Below the pieces are notes generated by a model. It did not search any database, was not told where the DNA came from, and worked only from the letters and a program-made list of their open reading frames with translations. Both the position numbers and the translations under genes were made by a program. From Cupriavidus sp. U2 (GTDB taxonomy: Bacteria > Pseudomonadota > Gammaproteobacteria > Burkholderiales > Burkholderiaceae), in NCBI RefSeq assembly GCF_009663685.2, contig NZ_RCOG02000024.1, positions 1 through 64,000 of the forward strand: a DNA stretch of 64,000 bases. Reading direction: 5' to 3'. This document shows, piece by piece, positions 44,015 through 51,766 of the stretch. Position 1 is the stretch's first letter. Each line of letters opens with the position of its first letter.

Positions 44015-44965
44015 CTAGAGAGGCAGACCGGTCTCGAAGGAAGCGTCGTCGAGGCGCGAAAGCGGCTTGCGTGCGCTGGCCGCGCGTGCGGAATGCGGGT
44101 CGCCATTGACCCACTCCAGCGTCGCGCCGCGCTGCAGAGCCGCATAGACCGCCTCGCCCTTGTTGCGCACCTTGAGTCGCTGGTAAAGCGTGCAGGCGTG
44201 GCTCTTCACCGTGGCCACGGAGATATTGAGCATGCGGCTGACCGTCTTGATCGGATAGCCGCGCGCCAGCAGCACCAGCACTTCGTACTGGCGCGGCGTG
44301 ATCTTGAGCATCTCCGCTTCGTCGTAGCTGGGCTCTTCCTCGGCCATCGGCAGGCCGTGGGCGGGCGCGACAGGCGCGACGGGCGCGGCGGCAATGGGCT
44401 TGCCGGGGCGCAGGCTGGTCAGGTCGCGGACTGCCACTGCGGCACGCATGGCACTGGCGCAGGCCGATGGCGATGCCGCGTCCTGCGGTGTGACTGGCGA
44501 CAGGGGCAACGGGGCCGCAGACGCCAGCGACGTGGTGGCCGGCATGGCAGACCGCGAGGCCACGGGCGGGGCCGTCGCGTCACCGGCGAACATCAGTCCC
44601 TGCACGCTGGATATGGCCAGGCGGATGGCGGCCTCGATCACGGCCAGCGATGCCGATTTGGGCAGGCAGCCGCAGATGCCGCGCGCGGCGTCGGGCGACG
44701 GCACATGCAGCGGAAGGCTGTCCGACAGAACCAGGATGCGCTGTGGCGTCAGCCGTTCCCGGGCCTGTTCCAGCTGTTCCCAGCCAGTGGCCTCGTCGGC
44801 AGGCATGCCGAAGACCAACAGGTCGGCGTTTCGGTGCGGGATCTCCAGGCGGTTGATGTCGGCCGGCGCCAGCGCCAGTACATGTCCGGATTCCTGGATG
44901 GTTTCGAGCATCTGCAGCAGCCCGAGCCGGAGCAGCGGATGCTCCTCGATCAGCAAGGCGTTCAT
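44015..44965 (-). CDS. LuxR-type regulator with degenerate receiver domain (paralogue 3)
   Basis: 316-aa paralogue of the regulator at 2868-3686. The N-terminal receiver-like domain (NALLIEEHPLLRLGLLQMLE) has Gly53 at the phosphoacceptor site (LLVFGMPAD). The linker is longer and Ala/Pro-rich. The C-terminal LuxR HTH (ITPRQYEVLVLLARGYPIKT, ISVATVKSHACTLYQRLKVR) is nearly identical to that of paralogue 1, so both probably bind similar DNA. GGGAGTC precedes the ATG. It faces into the EPS region from its right border, mirroring paralogue 1 at the left border. The input signal is unknown. Confidence 0.87.
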   Translation of the reverse strand: MNALLIEEHPLLRLGLLQMLETIQESGHVLALAPADINRLEIPHRNADLLVFGMPADEATGWEQLEQARERLTPQRILVLSDSLPLHVPSPDAARGICGCLPKSASLAVIEAAIRLAISSVQGLMFAGDATAPPVASRSAMPATTSLASAAPLPLSPVTPQDAASPSACASAMRAAVAVRDLTSLRPGKPIAAAPVAPVAPAHGLPMAEEEPSYDEAEMLKITPRQYEVLVLLARGYPIKTVSRMLNISVATVKSHACTLYQRLKVRNKGEAVYAALQRGATLEWVNGDPHSARAASARKPLSRLDDASFETGLPL

Positions 44966-45800
44966 TCTTCTTGACTCCCCGTTTGTGGGTGAGATGCGGG
45001 ACGCTTTGCGTGTGGGAACTACACCGCTGGACTGTGCGGACCACCGTGGATGGCACCGCCTGCTTCAGCTGTAACCCCGTGCTTCCGTGTCTGTCGATGC
45101 CCGCTTGTTAGAAGGGCTTGTCCGCGCGACCAGAAGTATGACCCGTACCTTAACCCGAAAGAAAATCTCGCTCCTAAATCGAAACTTAAATTCATCTTAT
45201 GGGCTGGTTGGTACGAATGCAAGCGCATGGGTTGGGGTTGATGTGGGGATGTAATGCACTCCACCTCATAATCCATTGCCTGGATCGTGCATTTGGCTGG
45301 AGAAGTATTTGCAAAGCCATCCAGCCGGCCCTGCCACAGGGGTTTCACGATTGATACGTCACGTCGGGGAGTTGTTTCACGCATGCAACCGATCGGAATG
45401 AAAATGGTGTGGTGAATATCAAAAACTCACCCGCTTGGGGGGTGTGGCATTAACGGAAATGGTGTTTGGTGGCGCATTGCTGAAACCCCTCGAAAATATT
45501 CCGGATGTCAGTATTTTCCGCTGCGACTTTGGTGGGGATTCCGTCGGACTAGTGCAAAAGGATGAAGGGCGGATCGTGCCTCGGCACGAAAGAAAATCGC
45601 TTTGTACCGTTGCGATCTCCTGGCCTTCGACCTGCCGGGGGTGGCTGCTGCGGCACGTCGCGGAAAGCGTCGCGGGCCGGACCCCATGCCCGTGGGTCCG
45701 GCCCGCTTCGCTGTCTTGATGCCGCATCGGTTGCCATGATCGTCCGTGGCATCAACGGCCGGACACGAGCATGCGCGGACTTAAGCGGCGTTGCCGGACA
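44966..45800. other. long intergenic region right of the EPS locus
   Basis: 835 bp without a supported gene. An AT-richer block (45165-45250) is the likely promoter region of the luxR-type gene at 44965. Another lies at about 45400-45510. A strong hairpin is at 45672-45706. An open frame at 45435-45719 has no ribosome site and no family resemblance. Confidence 0.5.
45672..45706. terminator. strong hairpin between intergenic region and YXWGXW gene
   Basis: GCGGGCCGGACCC (45672-45684) pairs perfectly with GGGTCCGGCCCGC (45694-45706). The + side continues TTCGCTGTCTTG, so it is a moderate terminator. No obvious gene on either side needs it, except the minus-strand gene ending at 45801. Confidence 0.55.
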
Positions 45801-46106
45801 TCAGCGTCCCCAATAGCCGGGGCGCTTGTACCAGCCGTGCGGGCCATGCACCCAGCGGTCTGGCACATAACGCTGGCCGTGGCGCGCCGACTGCCAGTAG
45901 CCGCCACGCCACGCATACCCGTTGCTGGCGCGGTCGTAGTGTCCCGGCACCCAGACCTGGCCCGGGCGCGGTGCCGGCCGTACCTCGTGGCGCGGGGCTG
46001 GGGGCGGGTTGTTGTAGTAGCCATGGGCCTGCGCGGCAGGCGACAGCAGTCCAAAGACGCCCCCCGTGGCAAGGACGGTGGCAGCAAGCAGGATCTGGCG
46101 TTTCAT
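45801..46106 (-). CDS. YXWGXW-repeat exported protein
   Basis: 101-aa secreted protein. A Sec signal (KRQILLAATVLATGGVFGLL, cleavage near AQA) is followed by a mature part with VWVPGHYDRA, YAWRGGYWQ and RWVHGPHGWYKRPGYWG, the Tyr/Trp/Gly pattern of the YXWGXW family. These proteins are abundant in beta-proteobacteria; the function is unknown, and an envelope or metal-binding role is speculative. AGGAGAT precedes ATG 46106. A small lipoprotein gene follows on the same strand 72 bp upstream. Confidence 0.85.
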   Translation of the reverse strand: MKRQILLAATVLATGGVFGLLSPAAQAHGYYNNPPPAPRHEVRPAPRPGQVWVPGHYDRASNGYAWRGGYWQSARHGQRYVPDRWVHGPHGWYKRPGYWGR

Positions 46107-46177
46107 GTGGATCTCCTTGAGGCGAGGGCGCCGGAAATATGAGGGAAGCAAGCGGGCGATCGTCAGGCGCGATTCGC

Positions 46178-46303
46178 TCAGTAGCGGCCGCCGCGGTAGT
46201 AGTCGTGGTGGTAGTGCGGGCCACGCGGCGGCACCACGATGCACGCCGACAGCAGGGCGCTGGTGGTGGTCAGCAGGATGGCCAGGGCGATTGCGCGTTT
46301 CAT
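46178..46303 (-). CDS. small lipoprotein, 41 aa
   Basis: Short gene encoding MKRAIALAILLTTTSALLSA followed by the lipobox Cys (LLSAC at 16-20). The mature peptide is only about 21 residues, rich in His, Tyr, Arg and Gly and ending YYRGGRY. GGAG lies 9 bases upstream of the ATG. Small lipoproteins of this kind commonly neighbour YXWGXW genes. It is probably anchored in the outer membrane; the function is unknown. Confidence 0.7.
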   Translation of the reverse strand: MKRAIALAILLTTTSALLSACIVVPPRGPHYHHDYYRGGRY

Positions 46304-46869
46304 GAGAGGGGACTCCGTATCCGGTTCGCGTTGAACACGGCTTCACTCTAGCGGCGCACACTGTGCGAACGCGGTTGCACTTGTAAGGCTGTCTCACATG
46401 CGGCCCAGTCCCGGCCAGTCTCCCCGTGCATGCCGATGACACCCGCAAAGCCTTATGGCAAAAGGGTTTGCAGGAATGTGACGTAGGCGGCCGAAAGATG
46501 TCTGACGGGTCAGCGGCAGGTAATGTGGCGTTACATCGGAAATGAGTCCTGCAAAGATTCGGCGATGTCCGAGGCGGTTGGTGGCCGATGTCATATCCAT
46601 TTGCGAGGGTGCCTCGCACGCCCTGGCTGCGCCTGTCATCGCAAGCGACGTCCGGGACGTTCTCCGCAGAAACGGGTACGCTTCGAGCATGCCGGATGCG
46701 TTGCCGGTTCCCCGTGGCGGTGCGTGGACCGCGCCATCGGGGGTGGCGGCGCGATGTCGAACGCCCCACGATGCGTCATCGCACCCGCCGAATATCCCAA
46801 AGTACGTGCCGGAGCGATGGCACGAAGCTTGCGCCAGTCTATTTGCCGTATTCCCGGAGGGAGGACGTC
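46304..46869. other. intergenic region with a palindrome
   Basis: 566 bp without a convincing gene. CGCACACTGTGCG (46355-46367), a perfect dyad around one base, lies 52 bp upstream of the small-lipoprotein start and could be an operator. Nothing else is recognised. Confidence 0.4.
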
Positions 46870-47010
46870 ATGCCGGTCATGTTCATCGTGCTGGTTCTGC
46901 AGGCACTTGAAGGGCTGAGCCCGCTTACCGTGCCCCAGTTCGCACGGGCAAGGTTCGACGATGGCGCGGCCGATGCCGTAGCGGTCATCGAGCGCACGCA
47001 GTCGCCCTAG
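46870..47010 (+). CDS. small hypothetical protein, 46 aa
   Basis: Open frame MPVMFIVLVLQALEGLSPLT and on, supported mainly by a strong GGAGGGAGG site before the ATG and by its place 61 bp before cyanase on the same strand. The first ~12 residues are hydrophobic. It might be a leader peptide for cynS or a small protein of its own. No family is recognised. Confidence 0.45.
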   Translation: MPVMFIVLVLQALEGLSPLTVPQFARARFDDGAADAVAVIERTQSP

Positions 47011-47071
47011 CCGCGCGCCGGCGCGCCGGTTCTCCGGGAAACACCATCCACACCAGACCGGAGCAACCGAC

Positions 47072-47515
47072 ATGAATCGCCAGGACGTGACCGACCTCAT
47101 CATCGAAGCCAAGGTAACGCGCGGCATCTCGTGGGCCCAGGTGGCCGACCGCGTGGGCAAAAGCAAGGAATGGACGACCGCCGCCTGCCTGGGCCAGATG
47201 ACCTTCGACGAGGCCGGCGCGCGCGCCGTGATGGAGATCTTCGACCTGCCCGCCGAGGCAGAGCCGTGGCTGCGAACCGTTCCCTACAAAGGCTCTCTGC
47301 CGACGCAAGTACCCACTGACCCGCTGATCTACCGGTTCTATGAACTGATCAGCGTGTACGGCACCACGTTCAAGGCGTTGATCAACGAGGAATTCGGCGA
47401 CGGCATCATGAGCGCCATTGATTTCCGGATGGACCTGCAGCGCGAGGCCGATCCTAACGGAGACCGCGTGCGGATCGAGATGTCCGGGAAGTTCCTGCCT
47501 TACAAGACCTACTGA
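47072..47515 (+). CDS. cynS: cyanase (cyanate hydratase)
   Basis: 147-aa enzyme that decomposes cyanate with bicarbonate to ammonia and CO2. The N-terminal HTH-like helical domain is followed by the conserved catalytic domain. The active-site residues are present as Arg88 (YRFYE), Glu91 and Ser114 (GIMSAIDF). The length fits the decameric bacterial enzyme. No cynR regulator or carbonic anhydrase (cynT) lies beside it. A hairpin at 47541-47570 follows. Confidence 0.96.
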   Translation: MNRQDVTDLIIEAKVTRGISWAQVADRVGKSKEWTTAACLGQMTFDEAGARAVMEIFDLPAEAEPWLRTVPYKGSLPTQVPTDPLIYRFYELISVYGTTFKALINEEFGDGIMSAIDFRMDLQREADPNGDRVRIEMSGKFLPYKTY

Positions 47516-47540
47516 AGCCCTGGGGGGCGGCCGCCTTGCG

Positions 47541-47570
47541 CGGCCTTGCCCCATTGCCGGCGCAAGGCCG
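47541..47570. terminator. hairpin between cynS and a convergent small gene
   Basis: CGGCCTTGC (47541-47549) pairs with GCAAGGCCG (47562-47570). There is no clear T-run. It is placed to serve both converging genes. Confidence 0.5.
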
Positions 47571-47578
47571 GCCCCGAT

Positions 47579-47743
47579 TCAGCCGAAGTATTCCTGGTAG
47601 TAGCGCGCGCACGTGCCCGTCGGGCGGAACGTGTACGGCAGTTCGGCCATGGCGGCCGCTTCCAGCGAACCAAACGGGATGTCGAGATCGGCCTCGGTGC
47701 GATCGGCCACGTCGTCAGGGCGGGAGATGTGTTGCGGATTCAC
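47579..47743 (-). CDS. small hypothetical protein, about 54 aa
   Basis: Minus-strand frame ending in LPYTFRPTGTCARYYQEYFG, with a protein-like composition and a plausible globular C-terminus. The start is uncertain: GTG 47743 (MNPQHISRPDD) with a weak GAGTGAG site, or GTG 47755 four codons earlier. It converges on cynS across a hairpin. No function is recognised. Confidence 0.5.
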   Translation of the reverse strand: MNPQHISRPDDVADRTEADLDIPFGSLEAAAMAELPYTFRPTGTCARYYQEYFG

Positions 47744-47755
47744 GATAACGCTCAC

Positions 47756-48083
47756 TCAGTCGGGGGCGGCTTGTGGGCCGCCGCGTTGCACGGGATTGGT
47801 CGTCGGGCGGAATTTGTCGCCCCGCAGCAATCCTACGGAACGATCGCGCCGAGATCATCGGGCGGACGCTGAAAAGACTGTTCCAGTTCGCGGATCAATC
47901 GCCAGCGCCTATCGCCCTCATAGCGGCGTATGCGCAACAAACCGCGCAGCCGGGCTGCCGCGACACGGACAGAGAAAATCCCCCGCCGCCCGCACGCCCG
48001 GCGTCTATAGTGGCTGTGGAACGCGCCGCAAGCGATTCGTAAGCGGTTATTCACTTTCATGCCATCTGATGCGGGAGCCCGCC
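47756..48083. other. intergenic region before the phosphoribosyltransferase
   Basis: 328 bp without a supported gene. It should contain the promoter of the phosphoribosyltransferase, and nothing distinct could be recognised. Confidence 0.4.
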
Positions 48084-48839
48084 ATGAGCCTGCCGCCCTG
48101 CTTTGCCGACCGCCGCGAGGCGGGCCAGTATCTGGGCCGCCGCCTGGTCGAACTGGGCTATGCGCGTCGTGCCGACGGCGATCCGCCGCTGGTGCTGGCC
48201 TTGCCGCGCGGCGGTGTCCCGGTCGCCCACGAGGTGGCGATGGCGCTCGAGGGCAAGCTGGACATCCTGCTAGTCCGCAAGATCGGCGCAGCGGGCTACC
48301 CCGAACTGGCGCTCGGTGCCGTGGTGGAGGGGGATGACAGCGGCCACGGCCCGCATACGGTCATCAACGACGACCCCTGGGTGCAGCGGGCGGTGGAATC
48401 GGGCGCCTTCGATGCCGAACGCGGACGGCAGCTTGGCGAGATCTGCCGTCGCCAGCAGCGTTATCGCCAGGGGCGCCCTGTGGTGGCAATGGCAGGCCGA
48501 TGCGTGATCGTGGTCGATGATGGCGTGGCGACGGGCGCGACGATGCGTGCCGCGCTCGATGCCGCGCGCATGGCGCGGGCGGCTCGTATCGTGGCCGCCG
48601 TGCCGGTGGGTTCCGCGCAGGGGCTCGACACGCTGCGCGAAGTCGCCGACGAAGTCGTCTGCCTCAACACGCCCGCCAGCTTCGGCGCGGTCGGTGCGTT
48701 CTATCTCGATTTCACCCAGACGTCCGACGACGAGGCCATGACGCTGCTGCGCGAGGCCCAGTGCGCGTCCACGCTGCCGCACCCGGCGGCACGCCCCCGT
48801 GGCGATCTGCCGCTCAGGGACGGCCCGTTTGCCCGCTGA
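48084..48839 (+). CDS. phosphoribosyltransferase-fold protein
   Basis: 251-aa type I phosphoribosyltransferase-like protein. The PRPP loop is VIVVDDGVATGATMRAAL. The N-terminal part has LVLALPRGGVPVAHEVAMAL and LDILLVRKIGAAGYPELALG, typical of the stand-alone PRTase group often linked to stress or dienelactone-hydrolase-like genes. The substrate base is unknown. GGGAG lies before ATG 48084. The 3' end overlaps the convergent aconitase small-subunit gene by 26 bp. Confidence 0.87.
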   Translation: MSLPPCFADRREAGQYLGRRLVELGYARRADGDPPLVLALPRGGVPVAHEVAMALEGKLDILLVRKIGAAGYPELALGAVVEGDDSGHGPHTVINDDPWVQRAVESGAFDAERGRQLGEICRRQQRYRQGRPVVAMAGRCVIVVDDGVATGATMRAALDAARMARAARIVAAVPVGSAQGLDTLREVADEVVCLNTPASFGAVGAFYLDFTQTSDDEAMTLLREAQCASTLPHPAARPRGDLPLRDGPFAR

Positions 48840-49338
48840 GGCGCACTTTCAGGTGAGGTACCAGGCCCCCCGCATGCAGCAGGGCGCGCAGGAAGTCGGG
48901 CACCGGCTCGCATGCCACGCGGGAGCCGTCCTCCAGCCGCACGTTCGCGCCGTCGAGATCGAATGAGACGCGCGTGGCATCGATTAGCGCATCGGCCTGC
49001 TGGCAGACCAGCACGGGCAGGCCGATGTTGATCGCATTCCGGTAGAACAGGCCCGCGAACGACCGGGCCAGTACGGCGGCCACGCCCAGATGCCGGAGCG
49101 CCTGCGCGGCCTGCTCGCGCGACGATCCCATACCGAAATTCGTACCCGCCACCACGATGTCGCCCGGCCGGACATGCGTGGGAAAGTCCGCACGCAGGTT
49201 CTCCAGGCAATGGCGCGCCAGTTCGTCGAGGCCGGACTTCATGTACGGACCGGGCGCCATGGCGTCGGTATCGACATCGTCGCCAAAGCGCCAGATGCGT
49301 CCTGCGGGCGGATGGGAGAAATCGGGCGCAACGGTCAT
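48814..49338 (-). CDS. aconitase-family small subunit (LeuD-like)
   Basis: 174-aa swivel domain of a two-subunit hydro-lyase. It has RIWRFGDDVDTDAMAPGPYM, the IVVAGTNFGMGSSREQA loop and GLFYRNAINIGLPVL, as in isopropylmalate isomerase small subunits. The ATG overlaps the large-subunit stop (ATGA). The operon also encodes a Bug receptor and lies behind a GntR regulator, with no other leucine gene. A catabolic hydroxy-acid dehydratase is therefore more likely than leucine biosynthesis. The substrate is unknown. Confidence 0.88.
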   Translation of the reverse strand: MTVAPDFSHPPAGRIWRFGDDVDTDAMAPGPYMKSGLDELARHCLENLRADFPTHVRPGDIVVAGTNFGMGSSREQAAQALRHLGVAAVLARSFAGLFYRNAINIGLPVLVCQQADALIDATRVSFDLDGANVRLEDGSRVACEPVPDFLRALLHAGGLVPHLKVRLSGQTGRP

Positions 49339-50654
49339 GCGAGCAGCGTCCGGGGGTCGGTGATCCTGCCGGTGACGGCGGTGGCCGCTACGGTCATCGG
49401 CGATGCCAGCCAGACCGCGCTGCCGGCGTCGCCCATGCGGCCCGCGAAATTGCGTGCGGTCGAGGCTATCGCCCGGCTGCCGGCCGGAAAGCGGCTGGCG
49501 CCGTAGCCGGCGCAGGCGTTGCATGCGTTCGGCAGCAGTTCGGCGCCGGCATCCAGCAGCGCGCCGAGCGTGCCTTCGTGCAGGGCCAGCTGCTGGTCGC
49601 GCGCCGACGCCGGCGCCACGCGCAGCGACATGCCCGCGGCCACCTTGCGCCCGCGCAGCACGCTTGCCGCCATGCGCAGGTCTTCGAGCTTGGCGCCGGT
49701 ACACGCGCCGATATAGGCGATGTCGATCGCCTGACCTGCAGCCTCCGTCACCGGCGCGCCATTGGCCGGGCTGTGCGGCGCGGCCACATACGGCACGAGC
49801 GCCGTGGCGTCGAAGCGATGCGTCAGCAGCACCGGCGCATCGGCATCGCTGCGCCACTGGCGCGGGTCGATGGCCGCCAGCGTTGCCGTGGCCACACCGG
49901 CCTGCGCCAGCCACGCCATGGTCGTGGCATCGGGCGCGATCAGTCCCGTCTGCGCACCCAGTTCGGTACTCATGTTGGTGAGCGTCATGCGCTCCTGCAT
50001 CGGCATGGCGGCAATCGCCGTGCCGGTGAACTCGATGGCCTCGTAGCGGCCGCCGGCCAGGCCCAGCGTGGCGCACAGGAACAGCATGATGTCCTTGGCG
50101 CAGACACCCTCGGCCAGTTTGCCGTGCCAGTCCAGGCGGATGGTCTGCGGCACGCGCAGCCAGATTTCGCCCGTGGCCAGTACCCCGGCCATTTCCGTGG
50201 CGCCCACGCCGAACATGTACGCGCCAAAGGCGCCGCCGGTGGGACTGTGGCTGTCGCCACCGACGATGAAGCGGCCCGGCAGCACGAAGCCCCGCTCGGG
50301 CAGCACCAGATGGCAGATGCCCTGGTTGTCGATCAGATGGGGGATGCCGGCCTCGCGCACCCAGTCGCGCGTGAAGCGCACGATGGCTTCGGCATCGGGG
50401 TCCGCCGCGGGTACATAGTGGTCGGTGACCACGACATAGCGCGATGGGTCCCACACCCGGGCGCCCAGTTCCCGCAACAGCGGCGCCACGCGGCGCGGCC
50501 CACTGGAGTCGTGCGACATCGCCAGGTCGACCTTGCACATCACGATGCTGCCCGGTGTGACATGGGCCGTGCCGGCCGCGCGCGCAACGAGTTTTTGCGC
50601 GAGCGTCGCGGGCAGCTGCAGGGGGTCGACGGCGTTGCCGCTGGACAGGGTCAT
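49335..50654 (-). CDS. aconitase-family large subunit (LeuC-like)
   Basis: 439-aa iron-sulfur hydro-lyase subunit. It has VDLAMSHDSSGPRRV, VVTDHYVPAADP, the GGDSHSPTGGAFGAYMFGVG motif, YIGACTGAKLEDL with a cluster Cys, and LLPNACNACAGYG with further cluster Cys residues. It pairs with the LeuD-like gene (ATGA overlap), and its start overlaps the Bug receptor stop (ATGA). The family includes isopropylmalate, homoaconitate and dimethylmalate dehydratases; context favours a catabolic member. Substrate assignment would be a guess. Confidence 0.9.
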   Translation of the reverse strand: MTLSSGNAVDPLQLPATLAQKLVARAAGTAHVTPGSIVMCKVDLAMSHDSSGPRRVAPLLRELGARVWDPSRYVVVTDHYVPAADPDAEAIVRFTRDWVREAGIPHLIDNQGICHLVLPERGFVLPGRFIVGGDSHSPTGGAFGAYMFGVGATEMAGVLATGEIWLRVPQTIRLDWHGKLAEGVCAKDIMLFLCATLGLAGGRYEAIEFTGTAIAAMPMQERMTLTNMSTELGAQTGLIAPDATTMAWLAQAGVATATLAAIDPRQWRSDADAPVLLTHRFDATALVPYVAAPHSPANGAPVTEAAGQAIDIAYIGACTGAKLEDLRMAASVLRGRKVAAGMSLRVAPASARDQQLALHEGTLGALLDAGAELLPNACNACAGYGASRFPAGSRAIASTARNFAGRMGDAGSAVWLASPMTVAATAVTGRITDPRTLLA

Positions 50655-51667
50655 TCCGGCTGGGCTCCGGAGTACTTCACCACCGTGGCCCAGCGTTTGA
50701 CGTCCTGCTTCACGAAACTGGCGAATTCGGCGGGCGGCATGGCGCTGGGCTGCGCACCGTCGTTTTCCAGACGCTTGCGCACGGCCGGCTGTTCCAGGCC
50801 ATGGCGTGCTGCCTGATAGATCGTCTGTGTGATCTCGGGCGGCAGGTTGGCCGGACCGAACAGGCCGAACCAGGCGCTCGACTCAAAGCCCTTCACGGTC
50901 GCGCCGATCGGCTGCACGCCGGGAAACTGCGGTAGCGGCGTGGGGCTGGTCACGCCCAGCACCTTGAGCTTGCCGGCCTTGACATGCTGCGCCACGTTGA
51001 TGGTGCTGGCGAACATCAGGTCCACCTGGCCGGCCAGCAGATCGGTGATGGCGGGGGTGGTGCCCTTGTACGGAATATTGACGATGTACGTGCCCGTCAT
51101 CATCTTGAACATGTCGCCGGCCAGATGCACCGACGAGCCCACTGACCCGATGCCGAAATTGAGCTTGCCGGGTTCGGCGCGTGCCAGCCTGATCAGTTCG
51201 GGAATGTTGTTGGCGGGCAGCTTCGGCGTGGCCACCAGCACGCTTGGCACATTGGCCACCAGCGTGATCGGCGTGAAGTCCGCGACCGGATCGAACGGCA
51301 GCTTCTTGTACAGCGACGCGTTGATCGTATGGCTGGTGAAACTCATGAGCAGCGTGGTGCCGTCGGCCGGGCTCTTGGCCACCATGTCGGCGGCGATGTT
51401 GCCGCCGGCGCCGGGACGGTTCTCGACCACCACGGGCTGGTCAAGCGTCTGCGAGAGTTCCTGCGCGATGGTGCGGGCCAGTGTGTCGGTGGTGCCGCCG
51501 GCGGGAGCGCCCACCAGAATGCGGATCGGCTTGCCGCCGGCAATGGCCGCATGGGCTGCCGGCACTGCCAGCAACGATGCCAGGGCCAGCAGCGCAAGCG
51601 CGCGGCGGCGGCCTGGTCGGGTGGGGGTGCGGGCCGGATGATGCGCGCCCGGGCGAATGACTGGCAT
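50651..51667 (-). CDS. Bug-family (TctC-like) periplasmic solute receptor
   Basis: 338-aa exported receptor of the tripartite tricarboxylate transporter type, expanded in Cupriavidus and Bordetella. The signal peptide is basic (RPGRRRALALLALASLLAV). The mature part has IRILVGAPAGGTTDTLARTI, VVVENRPGAGGNIAAD and the carboxylate-binding region SVGSSVHLAGDMFKMMTG. No TctA/TctB membrane genes lie nearby. It is coupled to the aconitase-like genes and so probably binds their substrate or a related di/tricarboxylate. GAGGAGCC lies before the ATG. Confidence 0.9.
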   Translation of the reverse strand: MPVIRPGAHHPARTPTRPGRRRALALLALASLLAVPAAHAAIAGGKPIRILVGAPAGGTTDTLARTIAQELSQTLDQPVVVENRPGAGGNIAADMVAKSPADGTTLLMSFTSHTINASLYKKLPFDPVADFTPITLVANVPSVLVATPKLPANNIPELIRLARAEPGKLNFGIGSVGSSVHLAGDMFKMMTGTYIVNIPYKGTTPAITDLLAGQVDLMFASTINVAQHVKAGKLKVLGVTSPTPLPQFPGVQPIGATVKGFESSAWFGLFGPANLPPEITQTIYQAARHGLEQPAVRKRLENDGAQPSAMPPAEFASFVKQDVKRWATVVKYSGAQPE

Positions 51668-51766
51668 GACAAAGGCTCCTCGCAGTGTGATCTGGAGTGC
51701 GCAGTATGGCCCGAAATGTCTGGCCCGGAAAAGGCTTTGGGGCGCAGGGATATCCCTGCGCCGCGA

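Noticed and set aside
45435..45719. 94-codon frame in the intergenic region right of the EPS locus
   Set aside because: No ribosome site, no family resemblance, and its end runs through a strong hairpin.
47833..48060. 75-codon minus-strand frame ending RPPDDLGAIVP
   Set aside because: The last 30 residues look somewhat protein-like, but no plausible start or ribosome site was found and the N-terminal part is low-complexity.
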